From Anaeramoeba flamelloides (taxonomy: Eukaryota > Metamonada > Anaeramoebidae): a stretch of 64,000 nucleotides of DNA. Position 1 is the stretch's first letter; each line of letters opens with the position of its first letter. The position numbers and the translations under genes are program-made. Below the pieces are notes generated by a model. The model was not told the origin of the DNA, made no database searches, and saw nothing but the letters and a program-made list of their open reading frames with translations. Below are positions 20,701-30,007 of the stretch, in pieces. The DNA is taken from NCBI GenBank assembly GCA_027625915.1, contig JANTQA010000045.1, positions 3,472,001 to 3,536,000 on the forward strand, in the 5' to 3' direction.

Positions 20701-22362
20701 TTTGTTGGTAGGTTTTATTTCTTCTTGAGCTCCTTTTTCCTAATTGTGTGTTGAGTCATGTTGGTCAGAAGATATTCTATGGTGATGCCAAAGATTTCTT
20801 TTATTTTAATTTTCCTCAATAATTCATCTGTGTTTTTTTTTTGTCTATTATGTTATAGTCAAAACTTTTTACTTTTTGGATTTGTTTTTTCCAGTTTCTT
20901 CTGAAAAAATTGTACTGGTAAATTTGTTGAAATTTCACCAACAATTATTGATCGATCAAATGATAAGATACCATCAACCAATAGCATGTAATTTTCCAAT
21001 TTAAAAAATTCAATATTAAACCTCTATCAATCATTGAAAAAAAATTCCAGATCTAAGGAAACATATTGTGTAACTTGGAAAAAAGGAAATGAAAGCAAAA
21101 CATACAAAAAATGAAATGGTTTATAAATAAAAATATTTACCAAATTTAATGTAAAGTGCAGTATTTTTTTTCTTTAAAATGTTTAAAGTGTGTCCAAATT
21201 TTTGGAATTTGTTTTGGAAATGAATTGATAAAAAAAATATTTTTCATTAAATCCAAAGGCTATAAAAATAACCCATGTATATATATGAAATATTCAAAAA
21301 AATAAATTATTTGTTATGAAAAATTTACAAATACATTTAAAAATATGAAGCTTTTCAATATGATTGGTTTTTTTTTTATAACCATTTAATTAACCAAGCA
21401 ATATACTATTTTTTATCATAAAGATGTTAGGTTTTCATAAAGTGTCGTCAAGTAAAGAGGTTTTCCATATTTTGAATTTATTTAATTAAATCCTAGATTT
21501 TTCTTTTAAGAAATTTAAATTTTCAAAACGTTATCGATGATTTTACTAAATTCTTTCAAATTTAAAAACAGCCTTCTATAACTTTTCCAGAATTTAAATT
21601 TCTTTAATTAAAAATCTAGGATTAAATAAATAAATTTGAATTCTGGAAAGTCTAGGCAAACTACAGCACTTGATAATACTTTGTGGTACTTGGCGGTAAT
21701 CTCCAAGTACTATTCGAATTCCTAATTCTGAGAATAATAGTATTGTTGAATTGAGGAAGAAAGTGAATCTGGACAATTCTCTCAAGAATCTGATCTTAAC
21801 CATAAAGTGAGATGTGTTTTTGTTCTTAATCCCATTCTTATTCAATGTTTATAATAGTCCAAAGAGATTCAAATTGATCAGGCGATTTCTTCAAAGAATT
21901 AGTGGTTCTCTGAATCATAACCCCGATTTTTAATTGAAATTACGTCTTGGTGGTTTTTGTAACTTTTTGAAAAAAAAATAAACTTATTTTTATAATTCTT
22001 ATTTCTAAAATTTATAATTTCAAAATTTATTCATTAATTAATAATTTTATTTTCTTAAAATATTCATAGTTCAATTATGTAACAAGGTTTCAGAATTAAA
22101 AAAAACATTTGGACAAAATTTCGATACCACAAATTTTGAAGATAGAAAATCTGTCCGTGAAAATCTTACTATCGATAGAGAATCCCTGATAGACGCAGTA
22201 AACAGCTTTTTTAAACAGGTCGATAAAGATGGTAATGGAGAAATTTCTTTTGAAGAATTTAAAATATATTGTACAAACGATCCAAATTCCGTTTCTGCAT
22301 TTGAAGAACGAATTCAACAATTGACATTTAAAAAAAAAGGCGGATCCTGTTCAATAATGTAA
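14790..22362 (+). CDS. EF-hand calcium-binding protein with C-terminal CaaX box
   Basis: Calcium sensor of the calcineurin-B/NCS-like type, probably membrane-bound through prenylation. Exons 14790-15046, 19059-19143 and 22070-22362 join in phase (donors GTAATT, acceptors TAG). The order is: a basic helix, a degenerate first hand (FDLDHEGATALHRSF), a canonical loop DTDGNGTVEWKE, a second DLDGNMVLDRSE (Met at loop position 6 instead of Gly), a linker, and a third canonical loop DKDGNGEISFEE. The protein ends GGSCSIM before TAA, a CaaX motif whose Met favours farnesylation. The first listed exon starts in mid-codon after an AG, so a start exon upstream is missing; this record is 5'-partial. The introns are 4,012 and 2,925 nt and full of repeats. 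Family membership is secure; the exact subfamily is not. Confidence 0.88.
15505..15750 (+). repeat. Interspersed repeat of about 250 bp, copy 2 (in EF-hand intron)
   Basis: Matches 4385-4650: ACTGATAAATTCTAATAAAT, then AGAACTGTTTCTT, ACTAATTTTACAGAGT, TTAACACCTGACTTCATAAA and so on. It lies in the first long intron of the EF-hand gene. Confidence 0.75.
17810..18060 (+). repeat. Low-complexity TTTTCACTTTTTTAAAATAGAAAACTT repeats
   Basis: A unit of about 30-40 bp built around TTCACTTTTTTAAAATAG followed by AAAACTT is repeated loosely four or more times inside the EF-hand intron. Single units also occur at the left edge of the window (near 12-30) and near 11,565. Origin unknown; simple-sequence expansion is likely. 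Confidence 0.55.
18470..18930. repeat. AGTGCC/CCTAACG repeat cluster, copy 2 (in EF-hand intron)
   Basis: Runs of the roughly 10-bp unit sit at both ends in opposite orientation: TAGAGTGCTGTCAAGTGC near 18477 and, on the other strand, GGCACTTGATGGCACTCTAC near 18789 plus more near 18900-18930. The interior carries AACCTAACGAAA and the AT-rich stem seen in the copy at 2160-2960. The arrangement suggests a foldback-like element about 450 bp long. Confidence 0.65.
20180..21190. mobile_element. TTAA-flanked element, internal fragment carrying a nested insertion
   Basis: 20250-20440 matches the middle of the element at 6506-7890 (TTCCAAATGTAATATTAAACC, then CATTTAAGT...AGTATTAATGTTT), and 20925-21190 matches what should follow it (GATCGATCAAATGATAAGAT, CTCTATCAATCATTG). 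Between them about 480 bp are foreign and begin TTAAGGGTTAG, so a second element appears to have inserted. Neither terminus of the older element is recognisable. Confidence 0.65.
20447..20570 (+). repeat. TTAAGGG-GAAGTGACTAAATT short repeat, copy 1
   Basis: Starts TTAAGGGTTAGTGATATC and contains TTGAAGTGACTAAATTTGAA, GATTCAAAGAGTATC and CAGTCATCAGAAGTATTTGA. Relatives lie at 30505-30650, 31143-31290 and 35886-36030. All share the same order of blocks over about 130 bp. This copy is the left part of the insertion nested in the older TTAA-flanked element. Confidence 0.75.
21420..21720. repeat. AGTGCC repeat cluster, copy 3 (in EF-hand intron)
   Basis: TAAAGTGTCGTCAAGTA near 21438 and its inverted relatives near 21660-21700 flank an AT-rich interior in which AAATTTAAATTC-type blocks and a segment around CCTAGATTT and its complement AAATCTAGG form a long imperfect inverted repeat. 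It is shorter and more decayed than the other copies. Confidence 0.5.
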
Positions 22363-24067
22363 ATTCAAAAATCATATTAGATATACTTTTCTTTTTAGAA
22401 TTGTATTATAATATATCTCGTTACAAATTGGTTAAAATGCTTTCAAGAATTAATAAATGGTTACATATTGTTTCTGAGACTAATATTGAAAATGGCCAAA
22501 AGCGTTATTATTTTATAAAGTATTTTTTAAAATGTTTACCATAAATGAATTTATGGTTAATTCTTTTCAAAATAATCTTTATCACTACAAAAAAATAAAA
22601 AAAGAATAAATAATTATCACGTTCTCTCATCTATTGGTTTTTGTTTTATTGTTTATTTTTAAAATATTACAATCATAAAAATATTTTTAATTTTGTTGAT
22701 AATTTATTTGGGTAAATAAGTTAAAGATGTATTTTAAGTTTTTATTATAATACCTTATATGAATTATTCATTTTTATTATAAAAAAAATTATGTTAGTTT
22801 GTTAGGTTGATTCTTTTATAAACTAAAATTCAAAATTTTCCACACAGCTAAAACAGTTCAAAGAATCACAATAATACAATTGTATTGAAATTGGAAATAA
22901 TTTTGATTTTTGAAAAATATGAAAATCATTTTTTCATCTTTTTTAGTTTTTCTATTCATTTCATTGTTTGAATTACTTAATTTGTTTCGTTCGATCAAAA
23001 TTTTTTTGAATAATTGATATTAAAATCAAGTTATTCCAAATAGAAGAACTTAAATAAAATTAATTGCTTGTCTCTAACCTTTTGATCGATCAATATTCCT
23101 AATAGAAATTCAACAAATTTACCTATGTGTTTTTTTGTTTTGCTCCTCTCCATAATTTTTAACACACTCTTGATTTATTTGTATTGTTAATTAATTATTT
23201 ATTTATTATTTTGTGAGTATTGTTATTTATGAAGAAGTGTTAACATTTCAATTAGCGAATGGCTTTAATTTGGTAAAACTTCTTGAAACGATTAAATAGG
23301 TTTTTTTTTTTTCACAAATCGAATTTTTTTGTGTTATAATTTTGAATTGGGGTTTATTTAGAATATTTGAAAATTAATTGTTAAAATATTATTTATTATA
23401 TATCCCTTAGCACCCCGGATTTGCCTAAATTATATCAAGTTTTTTAACAAAGATTTAAAATGATATTGATGTACTAATATATTAATTTATTTATTTGTCT
23501 TTAATCCAGATTTGAATTATAATAAAAAGTCAAAATAGTTCAAAGATAAAGTAGTTAAGTTATTGTTTTGTTTTTTGAAATTGGAAAAAAAAATTATAAT
23601 TATTCATTTTTACATTTTTTTTAAAGATTTTTATTTTTATTTTAATTTTTTAAATCAGAAATTTTATTACAGTAATAGTAATTCAAAACTCAACACGTTG
23701 GTTTTTTAATAATAATAAAAAAAACATGGTTAATTTTATAATAAAAAAAATAAATTACTGAAAAAATTCATTTTTTTTTAGAAAAAATTTCAATAAATAT
23801 CCAATCAAGAGAAAAATGAAATTCATTTCTTTAGGCCAAAATGAAATTTTTTATATGATTAATTTTCTAAAAATTTTATTTAAGCAATTGATAATAATTG
23901 AAAAACAAAAAAAAAAAAATTGTAAAATAATTTCATATATGAAATTGGAATAAAACAAATATAAATTACTTTTTAATAGATAAAATAATTATACCTAAAT
24001 TTAAAAAAAAAATAAAAAGTAACTTTTAAATATTATCTCAATAAAATATAATAATCTCCAAAACCAA

Positions 24068-24101
<34 letters not shown>

Positions 24102-24919
24102 AAATAATATATTTGCGAAATTTGACTTTTTTCTTTATAAATTAATCCAGATCTTGTTAAATAAGTTCTAATTTATAGTCTTTAATTCAATAATATTGTT
24201 TATTTTATATCTAGATTTTAAAAAATCAAAAATTAAAAAATATTTAAAAAATTAAAAAAAAAAATCTATTATTAATCTAACTCGAATTATTGGCCAAATC
24301 AATTAAATTTGAAAAAAAATCTTGTTGAAAAAATTGTAAAATTTTACAATGAAAAAAAATATTATTTTTTTTTCAAATTTAATTTATATTTAGTTTTATT
24401 TTTAAATTATTTATCTTCGTATATAGATATTGATATTGAATGGTAATCAGTAGATAAAACAAATTTTCTATGTCCTTTCAAAATAACTTTTGTAATGAAT
24501 AAATTATTTAATAAATCATTTTAGGCAATTTTGGAGTGCAGAGGGTCCCAAAAAAAAAATTTCCAGTATGGTATGATGTGTTTTAATCATTAAAACTTAG
24601 ATATTTTTGATATCTAGATAAACTTTTCAAAAAAAAAAAAATTTATTTTTTATAAAATTTGGAAAAATAATAAAATCACCAATAACCAAGAAAAAAATTA
24701 CCAATGTTGAAAATTTTTTTTCAAGTTATTTTTTTATTGTAAGTAATTATACAATTTTTAATTATAAAATTTTCTTTCAAAGAAAATTGATTATCAATTC
24801 TATATCTTATAATCCTTTGATAACTTTTCAAATTAAAATTTTTGTTTGAAACGTTTTTAGTATATTTATGGTGCTAAGTAATATAAAGATTATACTTAAA
24901 TTATTTTTACTGTTAATTG
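22363..24919. other. Extremely AT-rich intergenic region
   Basis: No gene, RNA or bounded repeat was recognised. The stretch holds a T27 run at about 24068-24094 and many A runs. One small GC-richer patch (GGAGTGCAGAGGGTCCC near 24533-24550) has no identity that I can name. Confidence 0.5.
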
Positions 24920-25150
24920 CTGTTTAAAAAGATTAAAAATTTTAATCAGCTTTCCAACAAAAAACATACCTCTCAAGAATTTAAATAAATCATTAAATAT
25001 CTCGATTAGAAAAATAAAATTAATAATTTAAACTGATTTTGGGATTGAAAATCTGGAAAATTCTATGATTTTTCAAAATCCGTTTTTGGAATGCTGAATG
25101 AAAATTTTGTTCCGTTTAATTTTCAAAAAATAGTATGATTTTAGTTTTAT
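24920..25150 (+). repeat. Interspersed repeat of about 220 bp, copy 1
   Basis: Blocks CTCAAGAATTTAAATAAATC, TCAAAATCCGTTTTTGGAA and GAATGAAAATTTTGTTC recur in order at 26865-27075 and 37270-37490 with many substitutions. All copies are intergenic. Confidence 0.65.
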
Positions 25151-25304
25151 AATAGTATTTTTGAATTGAAAATTTGTTAGATTTTGGTTTGTTTAGTGAA
25201 AATCTGTTTCATATAACTGTGATATTACTTATTTTAAATAACTCTTTCATAAAAATTTTTTTTTATTTAGATTAAATACAAAAAAGCTATTTATTTTTTT
25301 TTAA

Positions 25305-26580
25305 ACATAAACTTTTTCTTTGAGAAAATTAAAGTAAATAATTTTAGATAACTACAGATAAGAAAGAGATTAGAACGCTTAAAAGTTTAGGATAGCATTG
25401 TAGTTGTTGTGGAAAGATTTTGAGAATTCATTGTATTATTAGGCAAAGTTTGGGAATTTTCTGATCTTCTTATTTCCAATTCTAACAAAGTGAATTAAGA
25501 TGTATTTTACCAATAATTTTGTCTTTAAATCTGATATTTAAAGTTATTTAACAGTACTTTGAAATTTTTATTTACGACGTTGTTTAATTGATAACACTGA
25601 GATTTGCCAGTGTCTCAATTTAAAACCAGTTGAACACATATTTTGGTCAAAGGAACCAAAATACTTGTTCAATAAAAACTAAAAAAAAAGTGCTTGATCA
25701 TTTGGGGAAAGTTTGGAAAAAGAATAAATTCCATTTCTTTATTGAAAACAATGTCTATTTACAAACTTTGTTTTTCTCTTTTCCAAATAAAAGCAATATC
25801 ATTTTTAAAAAAAAAATTTTGTTTGTTCTCTTTTTTCTTCGAAAAAAGGAGAGAAGAGACCATTTATAAGAGGTTTTTTGGAAAGGGGAAAAAAATAAAT
25901 GATCATTTATGGAAAAAAAAAAAAAAAAAAAAAACATTTTTTTTTACTCTGTCAAGTTAAGAAATTTTTAAGTACTGTTCAAAATACTTCGTAGTCAAGA
26001 ACACCAAGAGATGCATGAAGATTTTTAAGTTTGATCGTTTTCGAGAATTGGCTGACAGACGGAAAATAAAAGCGGAGATAGATCTCATTGATTGGATGAA
26101 CGATCTAGTTTATCTCTAGAAAATTTAAACCAAGTTTTGTAACCTACTATGAAAATTCAAAATTTAACTTCAATTTTTTCACTAAATACATTGAGAGAAT
26201 GAGATCGTTTGAAGAGTAGGTTGTTCAAAGGACCATCAAAAATAACAAATTATTTATTTCTTTTAAATTTATTTGTTTGTTTGGTTTTCTTTTTCCTTGT
26301 TTTTGTTGTTTTGACGAGTTAGATCACAAGTCAAAAAATAAATAGCATCTCATATTGTTTTGATTTGTTCAACAATCACTTTTTATAATTCTTCGTTTTG
26401 GTTCTTCTTCAAGACTCAAAATAATGAGATTGTTCTAATGCTAAGATGATATTAATCGTCGTTTTTCGAACTCCTCAATATCATCTTATTTCACTTCGAA
26501 CAATCTCATATTTCTCGTTCTTCCAGGCCAAACTCAGATTATAACAAGGAGATTGTTTCTAAATCAAAACAATAAACACA
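25305..26580 (+). mobile_element. 1.27-kb interspersed element, copy 1 (next to 5S rRNA)
   Basis: This block recurs at 45881-47161 (same strand) and 50333-51602 (opposite strand). Shared landmarks are ACAGATAAGAAAGAGATTAG near the left end, GAGAGAAGAGACCATTTATA in the middle, CATCTCATATTGTTT, and a strong hairpin near the right end whose arms contain ATGAGATTGTTC and GAACAATCTCAT. No clear terminal inverted repeats and no conserved coding frame are visible, so it is non-autonomous and of unknown class. Its right end stops a few bases short of the 5S rRNA terminator. Confidence 0.8.
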
Positions 26581-26585
26581 TATAT

Positions 26586-26591
26586 AAAAAA
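26586..26591 (-). terminator. RNA polymerase III terminator of the 5S rRNA gene
   Basis: On the minus strand, six T residues follow the 3' end of the 5S rRNA directly, the standard Pol III stop signal. Confidence 0.8.
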
Positions 26592-26712
26592 GTATTCAGC
26601 ACCAAGTGTTCGCGAGAGGTTCCCCATCTCACTAACTAGCTTAGCCCTCAATTTGTTGATCTTCTGGGTTCGGAATGTGTCCAGGGTTATTAAATTGGGT
26701 ATGGCCGAATAC
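26592..26712 (-). rRNA. 5S ribosomal RNA
   Basis: On the minus strand a 121-nt GC-richer island begins GTATTCGGCCATACC and ends TTGGTGCTGAATAC. Its ends pair (GTATTC with GAATAC) as in 5S helix I. Internal landmarks fit the family: CATTCCGAACCCAGAAGATC for loops B and C, AGGGCTAAGCTAGTTAGTG for the internal Pol III A-box region, and GATGGGGAACC for the helix IV-V part. A T6 terminator follows at once. It is a lone gene in this window, not part of a tandem array or rDNA unit, and appears intact. Confidence 0.93.
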
Positions 26713-26864
26713 ATTAAGTTTAAAAACATGATTTTTTTAAAATTAGTCTCGGTAATTTCCTCAAATATTCTACAATTTTTGAATTAATAATATTACATCA
26801 AAATTAATTTTTACACTAATAAATAAAAAAAAAAACACGGGCATGAAAATACTGATAATTGAAA

Positions 26865-27075
26865 AATAGAAAGATCAAAATTTTCCTTCAACATTTCAAA
26901 GAAAAATAGACCAAGAATTAAAATAAATCAGCAAAGTTTCCAATTCTCAAAGGGGGATAAATGATTTAAGCAGATAAATTGAATTGCAAATTTGATAATT
27001 TACCATTTTTCAAAATCTTTTTTAGGAAAGCTGAATGAAAATTTTGTTCAATTTATTTTACAACAAATAGTAATA
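26865..27075 (+). repeat. Interspersed repeat of about 220 bp, copy 2
   Basis: Relative of 24920-25150 and 37270-37490: CAAAATTTTCCTTCAACATT, CAAGAATTAAAATAAATCA, TTTTTCAAAATC and GAATGAAAATTTTGTTC appear in the same order. Confidence 0.6.
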
Positions 27076-27164
27076 CTTGACCGATCTTGAATTATGCATA
27101 ATATAGAAGCTTTTTTTTAATTCAACATTAATTTCTATTATCTAAGATCAAACTTCTAAAATTA

Positions 27165-27535
27165 TTCCAGGCCCAAATAGAAGAATGTTGATTAGTGAAA
27201 TTAAACTTGTTCAAAACACTATTCAATCAATTCAAAAACAAGAATAAAAATCATCATTGTTCAAACTCTAGCAAACCTCTATAATACTCAGTTTATATTT
27301 TGAAACAAGTTGATCTACTTAAGGTTATCAAAAAAATAATTGAGTATTCTATAGACACTTTACTTTAATGGACTTTAGTAGGGTTATTACTGAGTTAATA
27401 TTAAATTTGGGTAAATATAAAGTAGATTTAATAAAAAATATAAGCAATTATATAACAATTTTTCTAATATTGACAAATAAAAACCTTTTTCGGGATTATT
27501 TGACTATCGGGTATTTTTTTCATTACCTTAAACCA
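27165..27535 (+). mobile_element. Partial relative of the inverted-repeat element at 4665-5158
   Basis: GTTCAAAACACTATTCAATC, AAACTCTAGCAAACCTCTAT, CTCAGTTT...AAGTTGAT and TAGGGTTATT follow the interior of the 4665-5158 element, and the end near 27490-27535 (TCGGGATTATTTGACTATCG, then GGTATTTTTTTCATTACC) is a diverged right terminus. The left terminus is not clear, so this is an old or truncated copy. Confidence 0.65.
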
Positions 27536-29451
27536 AAGTAAAAGAATTTCTTATTTTATTTTGGCATTTTTTGTTAATAATAATTTTTATTAGATAAAAA
27601 GAGTGTTTTCCAAATAGTGAGTTATTATCTAAACAAGTTAATGTCTCAAAGTTGAATAAAACTAAAAACTCTTCGTAAATTCCTTTTAAAAAAACAACGA
27701 CAAAAAAACATTTTTAGTTAATTAAGATTTTTTTTGAAAATAATAGTACTTCAAATAACAATCAATAAAATAACCTCAAAATTTGAATTTCAGGAATATT
27801 GGTATAATTGTGAATAAACTTTATTAATAAAGATGAAAGGTTAATGAACGTAGTATTTTTGTCTAACTTTTTTTTTTTTTCTATTTTATTTTTTTACATG
27901 CTAGTGATGTGTAAAAATTGATATATTAATATTTTAAAAATGGAAAAAATATAATTTCTAGATTCAAAGAACAGACCAAATCTATTTTTTCTTTAAGTTG
28001 AATAAAAAAATCTGAGAATAAGAACTAAACAATTAAATTAAAAATTCTCCCAAAATACTTATTTAAAACCTGGATAATTCAACAAATTATCTGAAAATTT
28101 TTTTTATTTTTTTGTAATCAATAATTAATAATTCAATCTTAATTATTTCAGTGAGAAGTTTTAGTTATTAACAACCCAAAGGTTAAATGTATCAAATAGG
28201 TTTTACTATTATTATCTCATGTTTTATTTAAATATTTTCAAACAAATAAAACTAATTTCAATTAATAATTCAAAGATTAAAAATAAATAATAGATATTCT
28301 AAATAACTGATTTTATTTCAAATAATTTGTTTTATATCCTCTCAATTTTTGAAAAAGAAAATTACCTAATCTTTTAAATTTCAAGAAATTTAATAAATAT
28401 TTGTGAATAAAATTAAATAATCATTTTTTTAGATCGACAAGGATTCAATATTTAGATTTATTTTTTGTTATATTTTTACAATAAGATTCAAGTTTCAAGG
28501 TTATTTATGAATACAGAGCCTATCATAAATTATTAATAGTGAGATTTCAATGCAAAACCAAAATGTTTAATAAATTTTGCTTCTTTGATCAAAAAATCCA
28601 ACAATAAAAGAGGATCACGATCTTTTGACTGAAAATCTAAATTTGGGAAAAATGAACTCTTTCACTTCAAAAATGTTAACTCGCCTCTCTAAAGTTGATA
28701 AATGAGTTTGTATAACAAGTTTAATTGTACTCATAGTAAATAATTCCTATATTTCCTTTGAGGACAAAAAACAATAAGGGTTACTAGTTCCTTAAATGAG
28801 AAAATGAAAAACTTCAAACAATTACAATTGCACAACGAAGAAAGACATAAATATTATTTTAATAATTGTAAATAATTTTATGAAATTAAATCCAGATTGA
28901 AATACAGCTTTCCATTTGAACAACTAGAGAAAAATAGTTTTGCAAAACACATACAGAGAAATTGGACAAAACGGATTTAAACAAGAAGACATTTATCTTG
29001 TTGAACTATGGAACACTCAATTATTTTAAAAAAATATTTTCAACATATTCTTTTACCTTTACTTGTAAAATGTTACAGAGCTTTTCTCAAAATAATGTCT
29101 AAAAGTGTATTTTTCTCACCAAACAATCAAATTAATTGTGTGAATGAACTACCATAGAAAACAAAGCAAAAATTAATCCAAGACAAATTCTCTCAAAAAA
29201 ATTCACTCTTCTTCAAAATACGATCAAGAGAACCAAATTGTACTAGTGAGACTACAACGTTTGTTGTTAATTTAATTTCCATTTTCACTGGCTTTTGGGA
29301 AAAGACAGAAAGTAAGATTTTATTTTTTGTGTTCTTCACACCTTTTCTTTTTGTTCACAAATTTTTTTTTCTTTTTTTTTTATTATTTTTTTTGTTTTCA
29401 CTCTTCTGGGTTGAATTAATCTTTTTCTTTTTTGTTTATATTTTTTTTGTT
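27536..29451. other. AT-rich region upstream of the cyclin gene
   Basis: No further gene was recognised. A possible 5' untranslated exon could end before GTAAGATT at 29311, with the acceptor near the cyclin start codon, but nothing in the sequence proves it. A block near 28560-28680 weakly resembles 39810-39910 (ATCAAAAAA...CAATAAAAGAG...). Confidence 0.45.
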
Positions 29452-29960
29452 ATGATATCACCCTTTGGAAAGTGGTATTTTACACAAAAATATATCTCTG
29501 AGAATTCCCCAGTTCGAGGTATCATGAGTTTTGAAGAGGAGCTACTTAAACGAAAGAAGGTCTGTAAATTTATCCAACAGCTGTGTTTAAAAAAGCACCT
29601 TGATTTACCAAGAAAGACTGTTTCAACTGCAAGAGTATACTTCCATCGTTTTTTTATGGTTAAACCAATCCATTCAAAGGATCCTCAGAAATTCTACTCT
29701 CCTTATGTTTGTTTCTTCCTTGTTTACAATTTATTTTTTTTTCTTTTCTTTTGTTCAAAGATAAGGGTGTGCTTCTAATTATTTCTTTTCCAAAAAAAAA
29801 TAAAAAAAATAAAAAAAAAAAAGCTAATTGCAATTGCTTGTGTTTTTCTAGCTGGAAAGGTAGAAGAGTCTCCTAGAAAGATTAGGGATGTTCTTCACAA
29901 AGCGTATCCATTATTAGAAAACAAAATCCTGAAAGAAAACACAGAAGTAATTCTTCTTTT

Positions 29961-30007
<47 letters not shown>

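Noticed and set aside
25630-25960. Frames of 60-88 codons inside the 1.27-kb element
   Set aside because: They rely on A runs and are not preserved in the other two copies.
28935-28965. ACAGAGA motif as a possible U6 snRNA core
   Set aside because: The downstream AGC triad and the internal stem-loop are missing and the surroundings are plain AT-rich DNA.
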